From the NCBI GenBank assembly GCA_024278275.1, contig JAJRTN010000095.1:1-33693 (forward strand): 33,693 nucleotides of DNA, written 5' to 3'. Position 1 is the first letter of the stretch. Each line of letters opens with the position of its first letter. Origin of the DNA: Candidatus Hydrogenedentota bacterium. GTDB taxonomy: Bacteria > Hydrogenedentota > Hydrogenedentia > Hydrogenedentales > JAJRTN01. Made by a program: the position numbers and the translations under genes. This document shows positions 17,220 to 24,975 of the stretch, in pieces. The notes below the pieces were generated by a model, which was not told where the DNA came from, did no database searches, and was given only the letters and a program-made list of their open reading frames with translations.

Positions 17220-17633
17220 TTGAAGCAACTTGAAGAAGGGTCCGATCTGCAACTGGATTTTGGAAAACTGGCCCAGGCCGCCCGGTCCACGGAAAGCGGG
17301 GTAATCCCCGTGGCGGTGCAACACGCCGATACGCGCGAGGTCATCCTCGTGGCCTACGCCAGCGAAGCGGCCCTGAAACACGCCATCGAAACACGGACGG
17401 CCACCTTCTGGAGCACTTCGCGCAATGAACTGTGGATCAAGGGGGCCACCTCCGGCCAGACCTTCGACCTCCTTGAAGTGCGCGTGAACTGTGAGCAGAA
17501 CTCGCTGGTTTATATCGTGCGGCCCCGCGCGGGCGGCATCTGTCACACGAAGAACCGGGCGGGCGAACCGAGAAACTGCTATTACCGGCGTATTGATTTC
17601 GACTCCATGACCCTGGAAAACCTGGATCCCTGA
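17220..17633 (+). CDS. Phosphoribosyl-AMP cyclohydrolase (HisI)-like protein with altered metal-site residues
   Basis: 137 aa; TTG 17220 with GGAG 9 nt upstream. The fold signature is clear: ATFWSTSRNELWIKGATSGQ, then a CHT box and a late Cys. In characterised PRA-CH the motif DCDxD supplies the Mg2+-binding Asp residues around one Zn Cys. Here it reads N90-C91-E92-Q93-N94, so the three Asp are replaced. The Zn-type cysteines C91, C108 and C120 remain, and the usual CHTG is CHTKNRAGEPRNC. HisI opens the ring of PR-AMP in the third step of histidine synthesis; this copy may have weak, metal-shifted or different activity. No other his gene is nearby, which fits a paralogue. Confidence 0.75.
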   Translation: MKQLEEGSDLQLDFGKLAQAARSTESGVIPVAVQHADTREVILVAYASEAALKHAIETRTATFWSTSRNELWIKGATSGQTFDLLEVRVNCEQNSLVYIVRPRAGGICHTKNRAGEPRNCYYRRIDFDSMTLENLDP

Positions 17634-17684
17634 CGCGAACATGCGGCGCGCGGTGCAACCCCCGTGCTTCGACAGAGGTACATC

Positions 17685-18452
17685 ATGCCGGCACCAGCCA
17701 AAGACGAGATCTTTTCACGGAACGACCCCCGGGCCCTGATCCGCTGGACGCGGCGTTACGCGAAAAGCCGCACCATCTCCTTCCTCGTGCAGTGGTTTTT
17801 TATCGTGGTCATGATTACCGTCGTCGCGGCCGCGGGACATTACACGAACCAGGCCCACAGCCGGGGCGACCGGGATATCCTTTTCTACGGGTCGGTGGTC
17901 ACCATGTTCCTCGCCATCATCGCCCTGGCCTGGTTCAGTCTCTCCGGCCGGGGCGGCGACATGATCTGGTCCATCACCCGCCGCATCTATGGTCGCGAGG
18001 GCCACGTTGAATACAGCGAGGGGGACGCCACGGGCCGCATGCCCTTGTCGATCATGGCAGCCAGCGGCGGACTGATCATTTACCATCTCGTGGGCGCCCT
18101 GCTCGTCACCTTCAACTACCTCTACATGAAAAACATGATGCCCTTTTCCGCCGCCTACATGGTGCCCTTTCTCTTCGCCATCATCATCAACCAGCGGCTG
18201 GGATTCTGGGCCTATATCTGGCCCATTCTTTACGCCCTCCACGCCATTCTCCTCCTCGCCGGTCTGCCCATCCGCTTCGGCGGGCAATGGCAACTCATGA
18301 ACATGGTCGTGCCCGTCCTCGGCTACGGCTTCATCGCCATCCTGACGGGACATCTCTACAGCCGTTTCGCCCTCCGCCAGCTCAAGCGCCTGGCCCGGGA
18401 AGGACTGCCCGACGATGCGGCCGGCAAAGCCGATGAAGGGAAGGAGTCATGA
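17685..18452 (+). CDS. Six-helix membrane protein, coupled to a winged-helix regulator
   Basis: 255 aa from ATG 17685 (AGAGG 6 nt upstream). Hydrophobic segments near 32-55, 67-86, 122-145, 155-170, 172-195 and 204-225, with a basic/polar N-terminus and a charged tail (LKRLAREGLPDDAAGK). No transporter or enzyme motif recognised. Its stop overlaps the next start as ATGA, so translation is probably coupled. This membrane protein plus winged-helix pair suggests a small regulatory unit in which the regulator controls the operon or the membrane protein controls the regulator. Confidence 0.7.
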   Translation: MPAPAKDEIFSRNDPRALIRWTRRYAKSRTISFLVQWFFIVVMITVVAAAGHYTNQAHSRGDRDILFYGSVVTMFLAIIALAWFSLSGRGGDMIWSITRRIYGREGHVEYSEGDATGRMPLSIMAASGGLIIYHLVGALLVTFNYLYMKNMMPFSAAYMVPFLFAIIINQRLGFWAYIWPILYALHAILLLAGLPIRFGGQWQLMNMVVPVLGYGFIAILTGHLYSRFALRQLKRLAREGLPDDAAGKADEGKES

Positions 18453-18757
18453 GCGGCGAACTGGACCGCCTCATACACGAGCCCGCGCGGCTGCGAATCC
18501 TCACCATCCTTTCCGGGGTGGACGTGGGCGACTTCAACTTCCTGCTCAACACCCTCGGCCTGACCAAGGGCAACCTCTCCTCCCACATGGACAAGCTCGA
18601 CAAGGCGGGGTACGTGGCCGTAAACAAGACCTTTAACGGCCGTGTCCCCCACACCGATTTCCGCATCACCCCCGAAGGCCGCCAGGCCCTCGCCGATTAC
18701 TGGAGCGCCCTGGACGCAATCCGCCAGCTCCGCGACAACCTGCCGGAGGAAGAATAG
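18449..18757 (+). CDS. Winged-helix (MarR/HTH_34-like) transcriptional regulator
   Basis: 102 aa starting in the ATGA overlap with the membrane gene. N-terminal ARLRILTILS helix, then the HTH (LLNTLGLTKGNLSSHMDKLDKAGYV, as LLNTLGLTKGNLSSH and MDKLDKAGYV) and wing (VNKTFNGRVPHTDFRITPEG), and a last helix with ALADYWSAL. This is the layout of single-domain winged-helix DNA-binding proteins that usually bind as dimers. Likely target: its own operon. Confidence 0.85.
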   Translation: MSGELDRLIHEPARLRILTILSGVDVGDFNFLLNTLGLTKGNLSSHMDKLDKAGYVAVNKTFNGRVPHTDFRITPEGRQALADYWSALDAIRQLRDNLPEEE

Positions 18758-18762
18758 GCACT

Positions 18763-18796
18763 GGACCAACATGGACTTTCACGGACAAGCACGGAC
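18763..18796. repeat. One-armed GGAC array with 10-bp period
   Basis: GGAC begins at 18763, 18773, 18783 and 18793 (CTGGAC, ATGGAC, ACGGAC, ACGGAC). It abuts the truncated 5' side of the toxin remnant. It resembles one arm of the 9-bp-period dyads at 20052 and 29822, but the period is 10 and there is no facing arm. Confidence 0.5.
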
Positions 18797-18798
18797 AC

Positions 18799-18885
18799 GA
18801 GGTTGTCATTCTACTGGCCGGCGGCGATAAGCGTACGCAAGCCAAGGACATAAAGACCGCATTGCGTCTTGCGGAAAACCTGTAG
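18799..18885 (+). pseudogene. 3' remnant of a HigB/RelE-like toxin gene
   Basis: The 28 codons before TAG (18883-18885) read EVVILLAGGDKRTQ then AKDIKTALRLAENL. This is the typical end of the RelE-superfamily addiction-module killer proteins that precede this antitoxin type (GGDK.TQ..DI..A..LA..L). The 5' two-thirds of the gene, including the start, is missing; the sequence before it is the GGAC array. The remnant ends 9 nt before the antitoxin start, as in intact modules. Confidence 0.75.
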
Positions 18886-18894
18886 AAGAGCATC

Positions 18895-19209
18895 ATGGCA
18901 AAGACTGTTACCACCCCATTCGATGTGGCCGAGCATCTTCGCACGCCGGAGGAGATGGCGGCTTACCTGGAAGCTTGCCTGGAAGAGGCCCATGGCAATG
19001 CCGCCTCCATCGCAAGGGCTCTGGGGAACATTGCCCGGGAAAAAGGCATGTCGCAAGTAGCCTGTGACGCCGGCCTTTCCCGGGAAAGCCTCTACAAAGC
19101 GCTCTCCGGGGATCGAAGCCCGGAGTTTGACACGATCCTCAAGGTTATGGGAGCGTTGGGCTTGCGGTTGCGTGCCGAAGCGATACACACGACTGAAGAA
19201 GCAACCTGA
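18895..19209 (+). CDS. HigA-like antitoxin (addiction-module antidote, XRE fold), orphaned
   Basis: 104 aa; the ATG follows the toxin remnant by 9 nt. Conserved N-terminus FDVAEHLRTPEEMAAYLEAC, then AAYLEACLEEAHGNAASIARALGNIA. An XRE-type HTH follows at about 48-88: GMSQVACDAGLSRESLYKAL and DRSPEFDTILKVMGALGLRL. In intact modules this protein neutralises a RelE-like mRNA interferase and represses the operon. With the toxin truncated it may act as a free repressor or anti-addiction protein, or be in decay. Confidence 0.88.
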   Translation: MAKTVTTPFDVAEHLRTPEEMAAYLEACLEEAHGNAASIARALGNIAREKGMSQVACDAGLSRESLYKALSGDRSPEFDTILKVMGALGLRLRAEAIHTTEEAT

Positions 19210-19250
19210 GTCCCCGCCATACGGTCGGGGGACGCCCGCAGCAGGCGACC

Positions 19251-19697
19251 ATGGACGTAAAGACACATCGGAAGATTGAAGATGCATTCCTCACAAGCGG
19301 GTATGTCTGGCTGGGACTCGTAGCGCTTTGGTTGGCCGTTGACACTTGGCGCGGTGTGGTCGGTGGCGGGGTTGAAGGCGTGGTCAGCACCCGCGACTTT
19401 GTGATGGAGACTATGGACCTCTACGTACTACTGGCCGTCTCCGCCTTTGGCCTGTACTTCGCACGCAAACGTAAGCGTTGGGCAATACTCCCGCTCGGCT
19501 ATGCAATGTTCAGTGTCATTGCCTGTTTCTGTGGCCTACTCTTGGTTGCATTTTGGGAACAGAACGGGGAACTCCTGTTGCCGTTCGTATTCGTCATCTG
19601 GGGCATTGCCTTTCATGCTGTGGAGGCGTGGTACCTCCTGACAGACCGAAGTCAACGCCGTTCGACTCCGGAAAAGAATGAAGCATCCCCGGACTGA
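19251..19697 (+). CDS. Small four-helix membrane protein, unknown function
   Basis: 148 aa from ATG 19251 with a weak CAGG upstream. Hydrophobic segments near 17-35, 57-75, 82-104 and 108-130; a basic RKRKR loop lies between the second and third. No family recognised. It lies 41 nt after the antitoxin stop and is followed directly by the repeat-dense gap. Confidence 0.6.
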   Translation: MDVKTHRKIEDAFLTSGYVWLGLVALWLAVDTWRGVVGGGVEGVVSTRDFVMETMDLYVLLAVSAFGLYFARKRKRWAILPLGYAMFSVIACFCGLLLVAFWEQNGELLLPFVFVIWGIAFHAVEAWYLLTDRSQRRSTPEKNEASPD

Positions 19698-19700
19698 CAA

Positions 19701-19776
19701 GGCAATCTGGTGCAACGAAGGTCTCTGGGTGTGCCCAGATTGCCACGGTCGCCCAGGCTCCCTCGCAATGACGGTC
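19701..19776. repeat. Interspersed palindromic repeat with CTCGCAATGACGG tail
   Basis: GGCAATCTGG (19701-19710) pairs perfectly with CCAGATTGCC (19735-19744); a nested hairpin TCTGGG-TGTG-CCCAGA lies inside. The tail CTCGCAATGACGG follows. This type of unit (palindrome plus CGCAATGACGG) is a common short interspersed repeat in bacterial genomes. Confidence 0.6.
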
Positions 19777-19861
19777 TATGAAAATCGTGAACGCTTACCG
19801 TTTTCGGTACCCGTTCACAAAGTCTTTCTGGTCGGCTATGTTCCTGCGCGGGCTTACCGTT

Positions 19862-20005
19862 GGGTGCCACAGGCAGCTTGCTGCCCGTGTGTGGTCACGA
19901 CAGTGACCCATTGAATTCCTCGGCACCCCTCCCGGCCTGCGCCAGGTAGAGAGAGGATGGCCACTGTCGTGACCAGCACGGGCGGGCAAGCCGCCTGTGG
20001 CACCC
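19862..20005. repeat. Long imperfect inverted repeat (about 50-bp arms), MITE-like or hairpin RNA
   Basis: Left arm 19862-19911 and right arm 19957-20005 are reverse complements over about 50 positions with few mismatches and one indel. Shared blocks include GGGTGCCACAGGC, GGTCACGACAGTG and GCTTGC. The central spacer is 45 nt. There is no coding potential; target-site duplications were not resolved by eye. Confidence 0.75.
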
Positions 20006-20051
20006 GAAAAGGTCTGTGAACCTAGAAAACAGACGGTGTCGGTGCCAAGCT

Positions 20052-20144
20052 ATGGACGAGATGGACTTTATGGACACGATGGACACAAGACAGGATCACC
20101 CAGAGGGTTGAGTCCATTTTGTCCATTACGTCCATACTGTCCAT
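20052..20144. repeat. 9-bp-period dyad array A: (ATGGAC+3)x4 facing (GTCCAT+3)x4
   Basis: ATGGAC begins at 20052, 20061, 20070 and 20079. After a 27-nt centre GTCCAT begins at 20112, 20121, 20130 and 20139. All eight hexamers are exact; the 3-nt spacers vary (gag, ttt, acg on the left; ttt, tac, act on the right) and do not pair across the dyad. Confidence 0.85.
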
Positions 20145-20239
20145 GATTTAGCGAACCCACAAACGCTCTGACTGCCGCTTCCAGGATGAACGGTTAACGT
20201 TCCTGTGACATGGCGGTCCCGTTGCCAAGGTTCAGGTTT

Positions 20240-20257
20240 GGTGGGCCAAGGCCCACC
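20240..20257. repeat. GGTGGGCC-AA-GGCCCACC palindrome after the permease gene
   Basis: Perfect 8-bp arms with a 2-nt centre, 17 nt past the permease stop. It may serve as the transcription end of the sugar ABC operon although no T-run follows, or be another interspersed palindrome. Confidence 0.45.
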
Positions 20258-20273
20258 CTACCTCGTGGCAGCC

Positions 20274-21281
20274 TCACCCCGCCACCGTGGCGCGGTGCTT
20301 CAGGCGGTCCACGGCGACGGCGGAAATGATGATTACGCCGATGACGATGTCCTGCACGAAGTTGGGCACGCCGACCATGGTGCAACCGTTGCGCAGGACG
20401 GCCATGATGAGCGCGCCCACGACGGAACCGAGGGCGCTGCCTTCGCCGCCGCTGAGGGAGCCGCCGCCAATGACCACCGCGGCGATGATGTCGAGTTCCA
20501 TGCCCACGGCGGCGGTGGGATCGCCCACGGTGAGGTTGGCGAACTGCATCACGCCGGCCACGCCGGTGAGCAGGCCGCAGAGGGTGTAGATCCAGATACG
20601 CTGAAGGGTCACGTTGATGCCGCAGAGTCGGGCGGTGGCCTCGTTGGAGCCGATGGCGAAGACGTAGCGGCCGAAGACGGTGTAGCGCAGGGTGAGCACG
20701 ACCACCACGATGAGCCCGGCGGCCACCCAAATGCCGGGCGCCACGGAGGTGGCCACATCGGGCTGGGGTTCGACCACCATCACGTTGAAGAGCATGCTCT
20801 CGGGGGTGACGATGGTCTGTTCCTCGGCGATCCACTTGGCCACGCCCCGGGCAATCTGCATCGTGCCGAGGGTGATGATGAAGGGCACGATGCGGAAGAG
20901 GGCCGACATGACGCCGTTGAGCAAACCGCAAACGCCGCAGGCCAGGATGCCCAGGGCCGCCGCGCCCAGGGACAGGCCGATGCCCGCCGTGTCGCCGCCG
21001 TATTCGCGAAGGCACCAGGCGATCACCACCGTGGCCAGGGCGATCTGCGATCCCACGCTGAGGTCGATGCCGCCCGCGATGATGACGAGGGTAATGCCCA
21101 AGGCGCCGATGGTGACAATAACCGCCTGGGTGAGGATGGTCTTGGAATTGTAGAGCGAGAGGAAGGCGTCGCGGGAATCCCCGCCCTGCCAGGCGGTAAG
21201 CCCGGCGAAGAGGATATAGACAAAGACCAGCCCCACAAACGGTCCCGACGCGGCCAGGGCTTTGCGTAGCGATGGATTCAT
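20274..21281 (-). CDS. Ribose-type sugar ABC transporter permease (RbsC/YtfT family)
   Basis: 335 aa, ATG 21281. Eight or more membrane helices. The family signature GITLVIIAGGIDLSVGS lies near 60-77. TLGTMQIARG, the coupling-helix region GRYVFAIGSNEATARLCGI and the late GGGSLSGGEGSALGS are all present. It forms the membrane channel for a pentose/hexose importer with the adjacent ATPase and binding protein (order binding protein, ATPase, permease). Confidence 0.93.
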   Translation of the reverse strand: MNPSLRKALAASGPFVGLVFVYILFAGLTAWQGGDSRDAFLSLYNSKTILTQAVIVTIGALGITLVIIAGGIDLSVGSQIALATVVIAWCLREYGGDTAGIGLSLGAAALGILACGVCGLLNGVMSALFRIVPFIITLGTMQIARGVAKWIAEEQTIVTPESMLFNVMVVEPQPDVATSVAPGIWVAAGLIVVVVLTLRYTVFGRYVFAIGSNEATARLCGINVTLQRIWIYTLCGLLTGVAGVMQFANLTVGDPTAAVGMELDIIAAVVIGGGSLSGGEGSALGSVVGALIMAVLRNGCTMVGVPNFVQDIVIGVIIISAVAVDRLKHRATVAG

Positions 21282-21377
21282 GCCTGCCGATATTCCTTAT
21301 TGCGCTAGTGTTCTGCTCTCATTATGTTTACAGGACAGCATAGTGGTTTCCTGCCGGGTGGCTCCAGGCCCGTCCTG

Positions 21378-22892
21378 CTATTCACCCGACACGGCCACCC
21401 GCATGATTTCCTGTTCCGTCCATTCGCACGCCGGTCGGGGTTGGCTGAGCTTGCCCCGGTGCATGACGGCGATGGTGTCGCACACGCCCATCAGCTCGGG
21501 CAGGTAGGAACTGATGAAGACCACGGCCTTGCCTTCCCGGGCCAATCTTCCGATGAGCCGGTAGATGTCCACCTTGCTGCCCACGTCCACGCCGCGCGTC
21601 GGTTCGTCGAGCAGGATGACCGCGCCGTCATTCTCCAGCACGCGGGCGAGGGCCACTTTCTGCTGGTTGCCGCCGGAAAGACTGTCCACCGGCCGATCCA
21701 CCCCGGCGCACTTGATGTTCAACTCGTCCACCCAGCGCCACACCGCGCGGCGCTCCCGGGCCAGCCGGAGCGGTCCCCACCCCCGCGCCTGGGCAAAACG
21801 GGGCAGGACGGCCAAGGTCGTGTTCTCCGTGATGGTCATGGCCGTGGCGAGGCCCTCGTCCTTGCGGTCTTCGCTGAGGAGATCCAGGCCCTGCCGCAAC
21901 GCCTTGCGCGGCCGCTGCCGGCGGACGGGGCATGGCCGGCCATGGGCGACGCACAGGGAGCCGGCCCGGGCGCGGTCCAGCCCGAAGAGGGCGCGCACCG
22001 TTTCCGTGCGTCCCGCGCCGACAAGCCCGGCAATCCCCAGGATCTCCCCGGCGCGAAGCGTCAAATCCACGCCGTGGGGCAGATGAAGACCATGGACATT
22101 ACGTGCCTCGAACACGGGCCCGCCCATGTCGTGGGCCATGGCGGGGAACATTTCCGTGAGTTTGCGGCCCACCATGGCCTCGATGATCGCCGCCATGGTG
22201 GTGTCGCTGATCGTGCCGGAAGCGACGGTCTCGCCATCACGGAGCACCGTGTAGGTATCCGACACCCGCATAACCTCTTCCAGGAAATGGCTGATGTAAA
22301 TGATCGCGATACCCGCCTCTTTGAGCCGGGCCATCGTGGTGAAAAGGGCTTTCGTGTCCGCCGCCGACAGGGAACTGGTGGGTTCGTCCATGATGATGAT
22401 GGAAGCGTTGCTCATGAGGGCGCGACCGATTTCGATGAGCTGTTGCAGGCCCATGCCCAGCGTGCGCACCGGCGCGTCCAGGGGAAGGCCGGGGTGTTGG
22501 AGCAGGGCCAGCACGTCGCGGATTTTTCCCCGCTGGGACCGTACCACGCCCAGCCTCCTCCGCTCGATGCCGAGGGTCAGGTTTTCTTCCACCGTGAGGT
22601 GGGGCGCCAGGGTCAGTTCCTGGTAGATCATGGCGATGCCCAGGCGGCGCCCGGCCGCGGGCGAGGGAATGGCGCAGGGCCGTCCCCGCAACTCAATGCG
22701 TCCGCCGTCGGCGCGGATGGCACCGCTCAGCACCTTCATGAGCGTGCTCTTGCCCGCGCCGTTTTCGCCGATGAGCGCGTGAATCTCGCCCGGCCGCACT
22801 GCCAGCGACACCCCCTTGAGCGCCCGGGTGGCACCGAAGGATTTTTGGATATCCTGCAGCCGAAGCAAGGGCTCCATCATGGCTCCATCCAC
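21378..22892 (-). CDS. Sugar ABC transporter ATPase, duplicated nucleotide-binding domains (RbsA/MglA family)
   Basis: 504 aa; start at 22892, 5 nt after the binding-protein stop. An ATG five codons in (22877) also has a GGAG at good distance. Domain 1: Walker A GENGAGKST, signature region LGMGLQQ (a weak C-loop, usual in this family) and Walker B IIIMDEPTSS. Domain 2: a degenerate Walker A, strong signature DSLSGGNQQKVALAR and Walker B VILLDEPTRGVDVGSK. It powers the RbsC-type permease. Confidence 0.94.
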   Translation of the reverse strand: MDGAMMEPLLRLQDIQKSFGATRALKGVSLAVRPGEIHALIGENGAGKSTLMKVLSGAIRADGGRIELRGRPCAIPSPAAGRRLGIAMIYQELTLAPHLTVEENLTLGIERRRLGVVRSQRGKIRDVLALLQHPGLPLDAPVRTLGMGLQQLIEIGRALMSNASIIIMDEPTSSLSAADTKALFTTMARLKEAGIAIIYISHFLEEVMRVSDTYTVLRDGETVASGTISDTTMAAIIEAMVGRKLTEMFPAMAHDMGGPVFEARNVHGLHLPHGVDLTLRAGEILGIAGLVGAGRTETVRALFGLDRARAGSLCVAHGRPCPVRRQRPRKALRQGLDLLSEDRKDEGLATAMTITENTTLAVLPRFAQARGWGPLRLARERRAVWRWVDELNIKCAGVDRPVDSLSGGNQQKVALARVLENDGAVILLDEPTRGVDVGSKVDIYRLIGRLAREGKAVVFISSYLPELMGVCDTIAVMHRGKLSQPRPACEWTEQEIMRVAVSGE

Positions 22893-22896
22893 GCCA

Positions 22897-23868
22897 TCAT
22901 TGCTTCAGCCACTTGTCTAGGTCGGGCGTGAGAAGTTCGACCATCTCGGGGGTCGCCATGTTCTCCCGCGTGACCAGCACCACGCCCGTGTCGATACGGC
23001 GCTTCACTTTCTTGCCCTGGAGAACTTCGACGGCGGTCTTCACGCCAAGATAGCCCATGAGAAAGGGGTTCTGCACCACCAGCCCGTCCATCTCGCCGGC
23101 CTTCAGCCCGTTGAGCAGGGTTTCGCTGGAATCGAAGCCCACGTACTTCACCTTGCCCGCCTTGCCGGCGGTCTGCAGGGCGCGCAGCATGCCCGCCGCG
23201 CTCGATTCGTTGGGGCAAAAAACTCCGTCCAGGCTGCTGAACTTGGTGAGCAGGTTTTGCGCTTCCTTGAAGGCCGACTCGCGCGTGGCCCCCGCGTAAC
23301 GGTTCGTCGAAACCAGTTCGATGCCGGGATAGTTCTCCGCCATTTCGTCGAGAAAGCCCTGCTCCCGCTTCATGGTGCTGGCCGATCCTTCGCTGTAACG
23401 CAACAACAGGGCTTTACCCTGGCCGCCCATGACCTCGCCGAGGCGCTTCGCCCCCATGCGCCCCCCCTGGTAGTTGTCCGTGGCGACAAAACTGCTGAAG
23501 CCTTTCGCCTTGAGACCGCTGTCGATAACGACCACCTTGATACCCCGCCGCACGGCCTCCCGCACCGGACGCACCAGGGCGACCTCGTCGAGCGGGGCCA
23601 ACACGATGGCGTCCACCCGGCGGCTGACAAAACTCTGCACCACCTGGATCTGGAGTTCGCGGTCATCCTCCTTCTGCGGTCCCTGCCAAATGATCTCCAC
23701 GTCGAATTCCTTCGCCGCCTTGGCCGCGCCCGCATGAATGGATTTCCAGAATTCGTGGGTAGTGCCCTTGGGGATCACCGCGATACGGTACGGTTTTGCC
23801 GCGGCGTGGCCCATGGCGCCCACCAACAGGGCCACCACACAAACAAAAGCTATGCGTCCTCGAATCAT
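22897..23868 (-). CDS. Periplasmic sugar-binding protein (RbsB-like, PBP1 fold)
   Basis: 323 aa. ATG 23868 is preferred because GGGAG lies 8 nt upstream; a GTG five codons earlier overlaps that site. Signal peptide about 1-24 (ends MGHAAA). PBP1 features: YRIAVIPKGTTHEFWKSIHAGA, a DAIVLAPLD strand, VVVIDSGLKAKG, ATDNYQGGRMGA, and FCPNESSAAGM with YVGFDSS in lobe 2. First gene of the import operon. A TATCAT -10 lies about 65 nt upstream. The substrate is not determinable; ribose, galactose, xylose or related sugars fit the family. Confidence 0.92.
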   Translation of the reverse strand: MIRGRIAFVCVVALLVGAMGHAAAKPYRIAVIPKGTTHEFWKSIHAGAAKAAKEFDVEIIWQGPQKEDDRELQIQVVQSFVSRRVDAIVLAPLDEVALVRPVREAVRRGIKVVVIDSGLKAKGFSSFVATDNYQGGRMGAKRLGEVMGGQGKALLLRYSEGSASTMKREQGFLDEMAENYPGIELVSTNRYAGATRESAFKEAQNLLTKFSSLDGVFCPNESSAAGMLRALQTAGKAGKVKYVGFDSSETLLNGLKAGEMDGLVVQNPFLMGYLGVKTAVEVLQGKKVKRRIDTGVVLVTRENMATPEMVELLTPDLDKWLKQ

Positions 23869-23966
23869 TACCAAATCTCCCACGATAGTTCTTCAACCAT
23901 CCCGACAACCACCATCCTCGCGTCGCCCCCGCATGATAGCACGCCCCACACGGTAGCGCACGACCC

Positions 23967-24533
23967 CTATCCGCCATGGGTCAACACAATCTTCAAACCG
24001 ATGGCGATCAGCACGAGACCTCCCAACACCTCGACGCGCGGTCCAAAGCGGTTGCCGATGCGCGCCCCGAAAACCATGCCCAGAAAGGTCAGCCCGGCCG
24101 TCACCAGGCCGATGACCAGACAGGCGAAAGCCACGTCCAGTTGCAGGAAGGCGAAACTCAGGCCCACGGCCATGGCATCAATGCTGGTGGCCAGGGATAG
24201 GGCCACCAGGCTCCAGCCCCGCGTGGGGTCCGTCCCGCATGCCTCATCATCTTCCGGGTCACGCCCAAGCGCTTCACTCACCGCCCGCAGGCCAATCACC
24301 ACCAAGAGGGCAAAGGCTATCCAATGGGCCCAGGAACGCACGAAGCCCTCCACCAAACGTCCCGCCCACCAACCCGCCAGGGGCATAAAGGCCTGGAAAA
24401 GCCCAAAGTGAAAGGCAAAGCGGAAAACCTGCCGTCGAGATACGCCGCGGAGCCGTACACTCGTGGCCAGGGCCACGGAAAAAGCGTCCATGGCCAAACC
24501 CAGTGCAATAGGAAAAATAACCCCAAAGCCCAC
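23967..24533 (-). CDS. mntP: MntP-like manganese efflux pump
   Basis: 188 aa; GTG 24533 with GGAG 6 nt upstream. Six membrane helices in two repeats, with the paired acidic motifs of the family: GLAMDAFSVAL (D16) near the N-terminus and SLATSIDAMAVGLS in the second repeat. MntP exports Mn2+. I looked for the yybP-ykoY Mn2+ riboswitch upstream and did not see its core. Confidence 0.9.
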   Translation of the reverse strand: MGFGVIFPIALGLAMDAFSVALATSVRLRGVSRRQVFRFAFHFGLFQAFMPLAGWWAGRLVEGFVRSWAHWIAFALLVVIGLRAVSEALGRDPEDDEACGTDPTRGWSLVALSLATSIDAMAVGLSFAFLQLDVAFACLVIGLVTAGLTFLGMVFGARIGNRFGPRVEVLGGLVLIAIGLKIVLTHGG

Positions 24534-24568
24534 GGTACACTCCGGTTGGAACTGGCTTTCAGCGCGCT

Positions 24569-24598
24569 ATTCTATCACGCCCAACTTCGCGTAGTGAA
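24569..24598 (-). promoter_or_regulatory. Promoter of mntP
   Basis: Minus strand TTCACT (24598-24593), 18 bp, TAGAAT (24574-24569), about 30 nt before the GTG start. The remainder of the 442-nt gap 24534-24975 is AT-richer near 24640 and otherwise shows no gene. Confidence 0.5.
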
Positions 24599-24975
24599 TG
24601 AGAACGATCGGCGTCTTCCGGAACGCGAAGAATACGTATAATTCATATTAAACGTGTTGATCTGCCTTTACTGATACCCCATATTCCGCATCCAAAGCAC
24701 GGATTTGACATGCGCTTTCGCTCGGGGTAGTATTGCTATAGAAGGGGAGTGTTGTTCATCGGCCCCTGGGAGGGATCATGGGACCGGAGACAAGCCGCCG
24801 GTACACATGCCACTGGGGCCACGCCACAGGAGGGGTTGGGGGAGTCGGCGTGGACCGGGGTTATCGCGTGGAATGGGTTGGAAATGTGTGGAAATGAATC
24901 CTGGGCAACCGGGCCGCGGTTTCCGGGGTACGTCTTTATGGTAAAGAGGGTGTTTATTCCACAGGTGGAATCATT

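Noticed and set aside
20052-20144. CRISPR array
   Set aside because: Units are 6 bp with 3-bp spacers and in opposed orientation; no leader and no cas genes.
21324-22931. 535-codon plus-strand frame
   Set aside because: Antisense to the sugar ABC ATPase, which has complete Walker and signature motifs.
24534-24975. yybP-ykoY manganese riboswitch before mntP
   Set aside because: The conserved core was not found in the upstream region.
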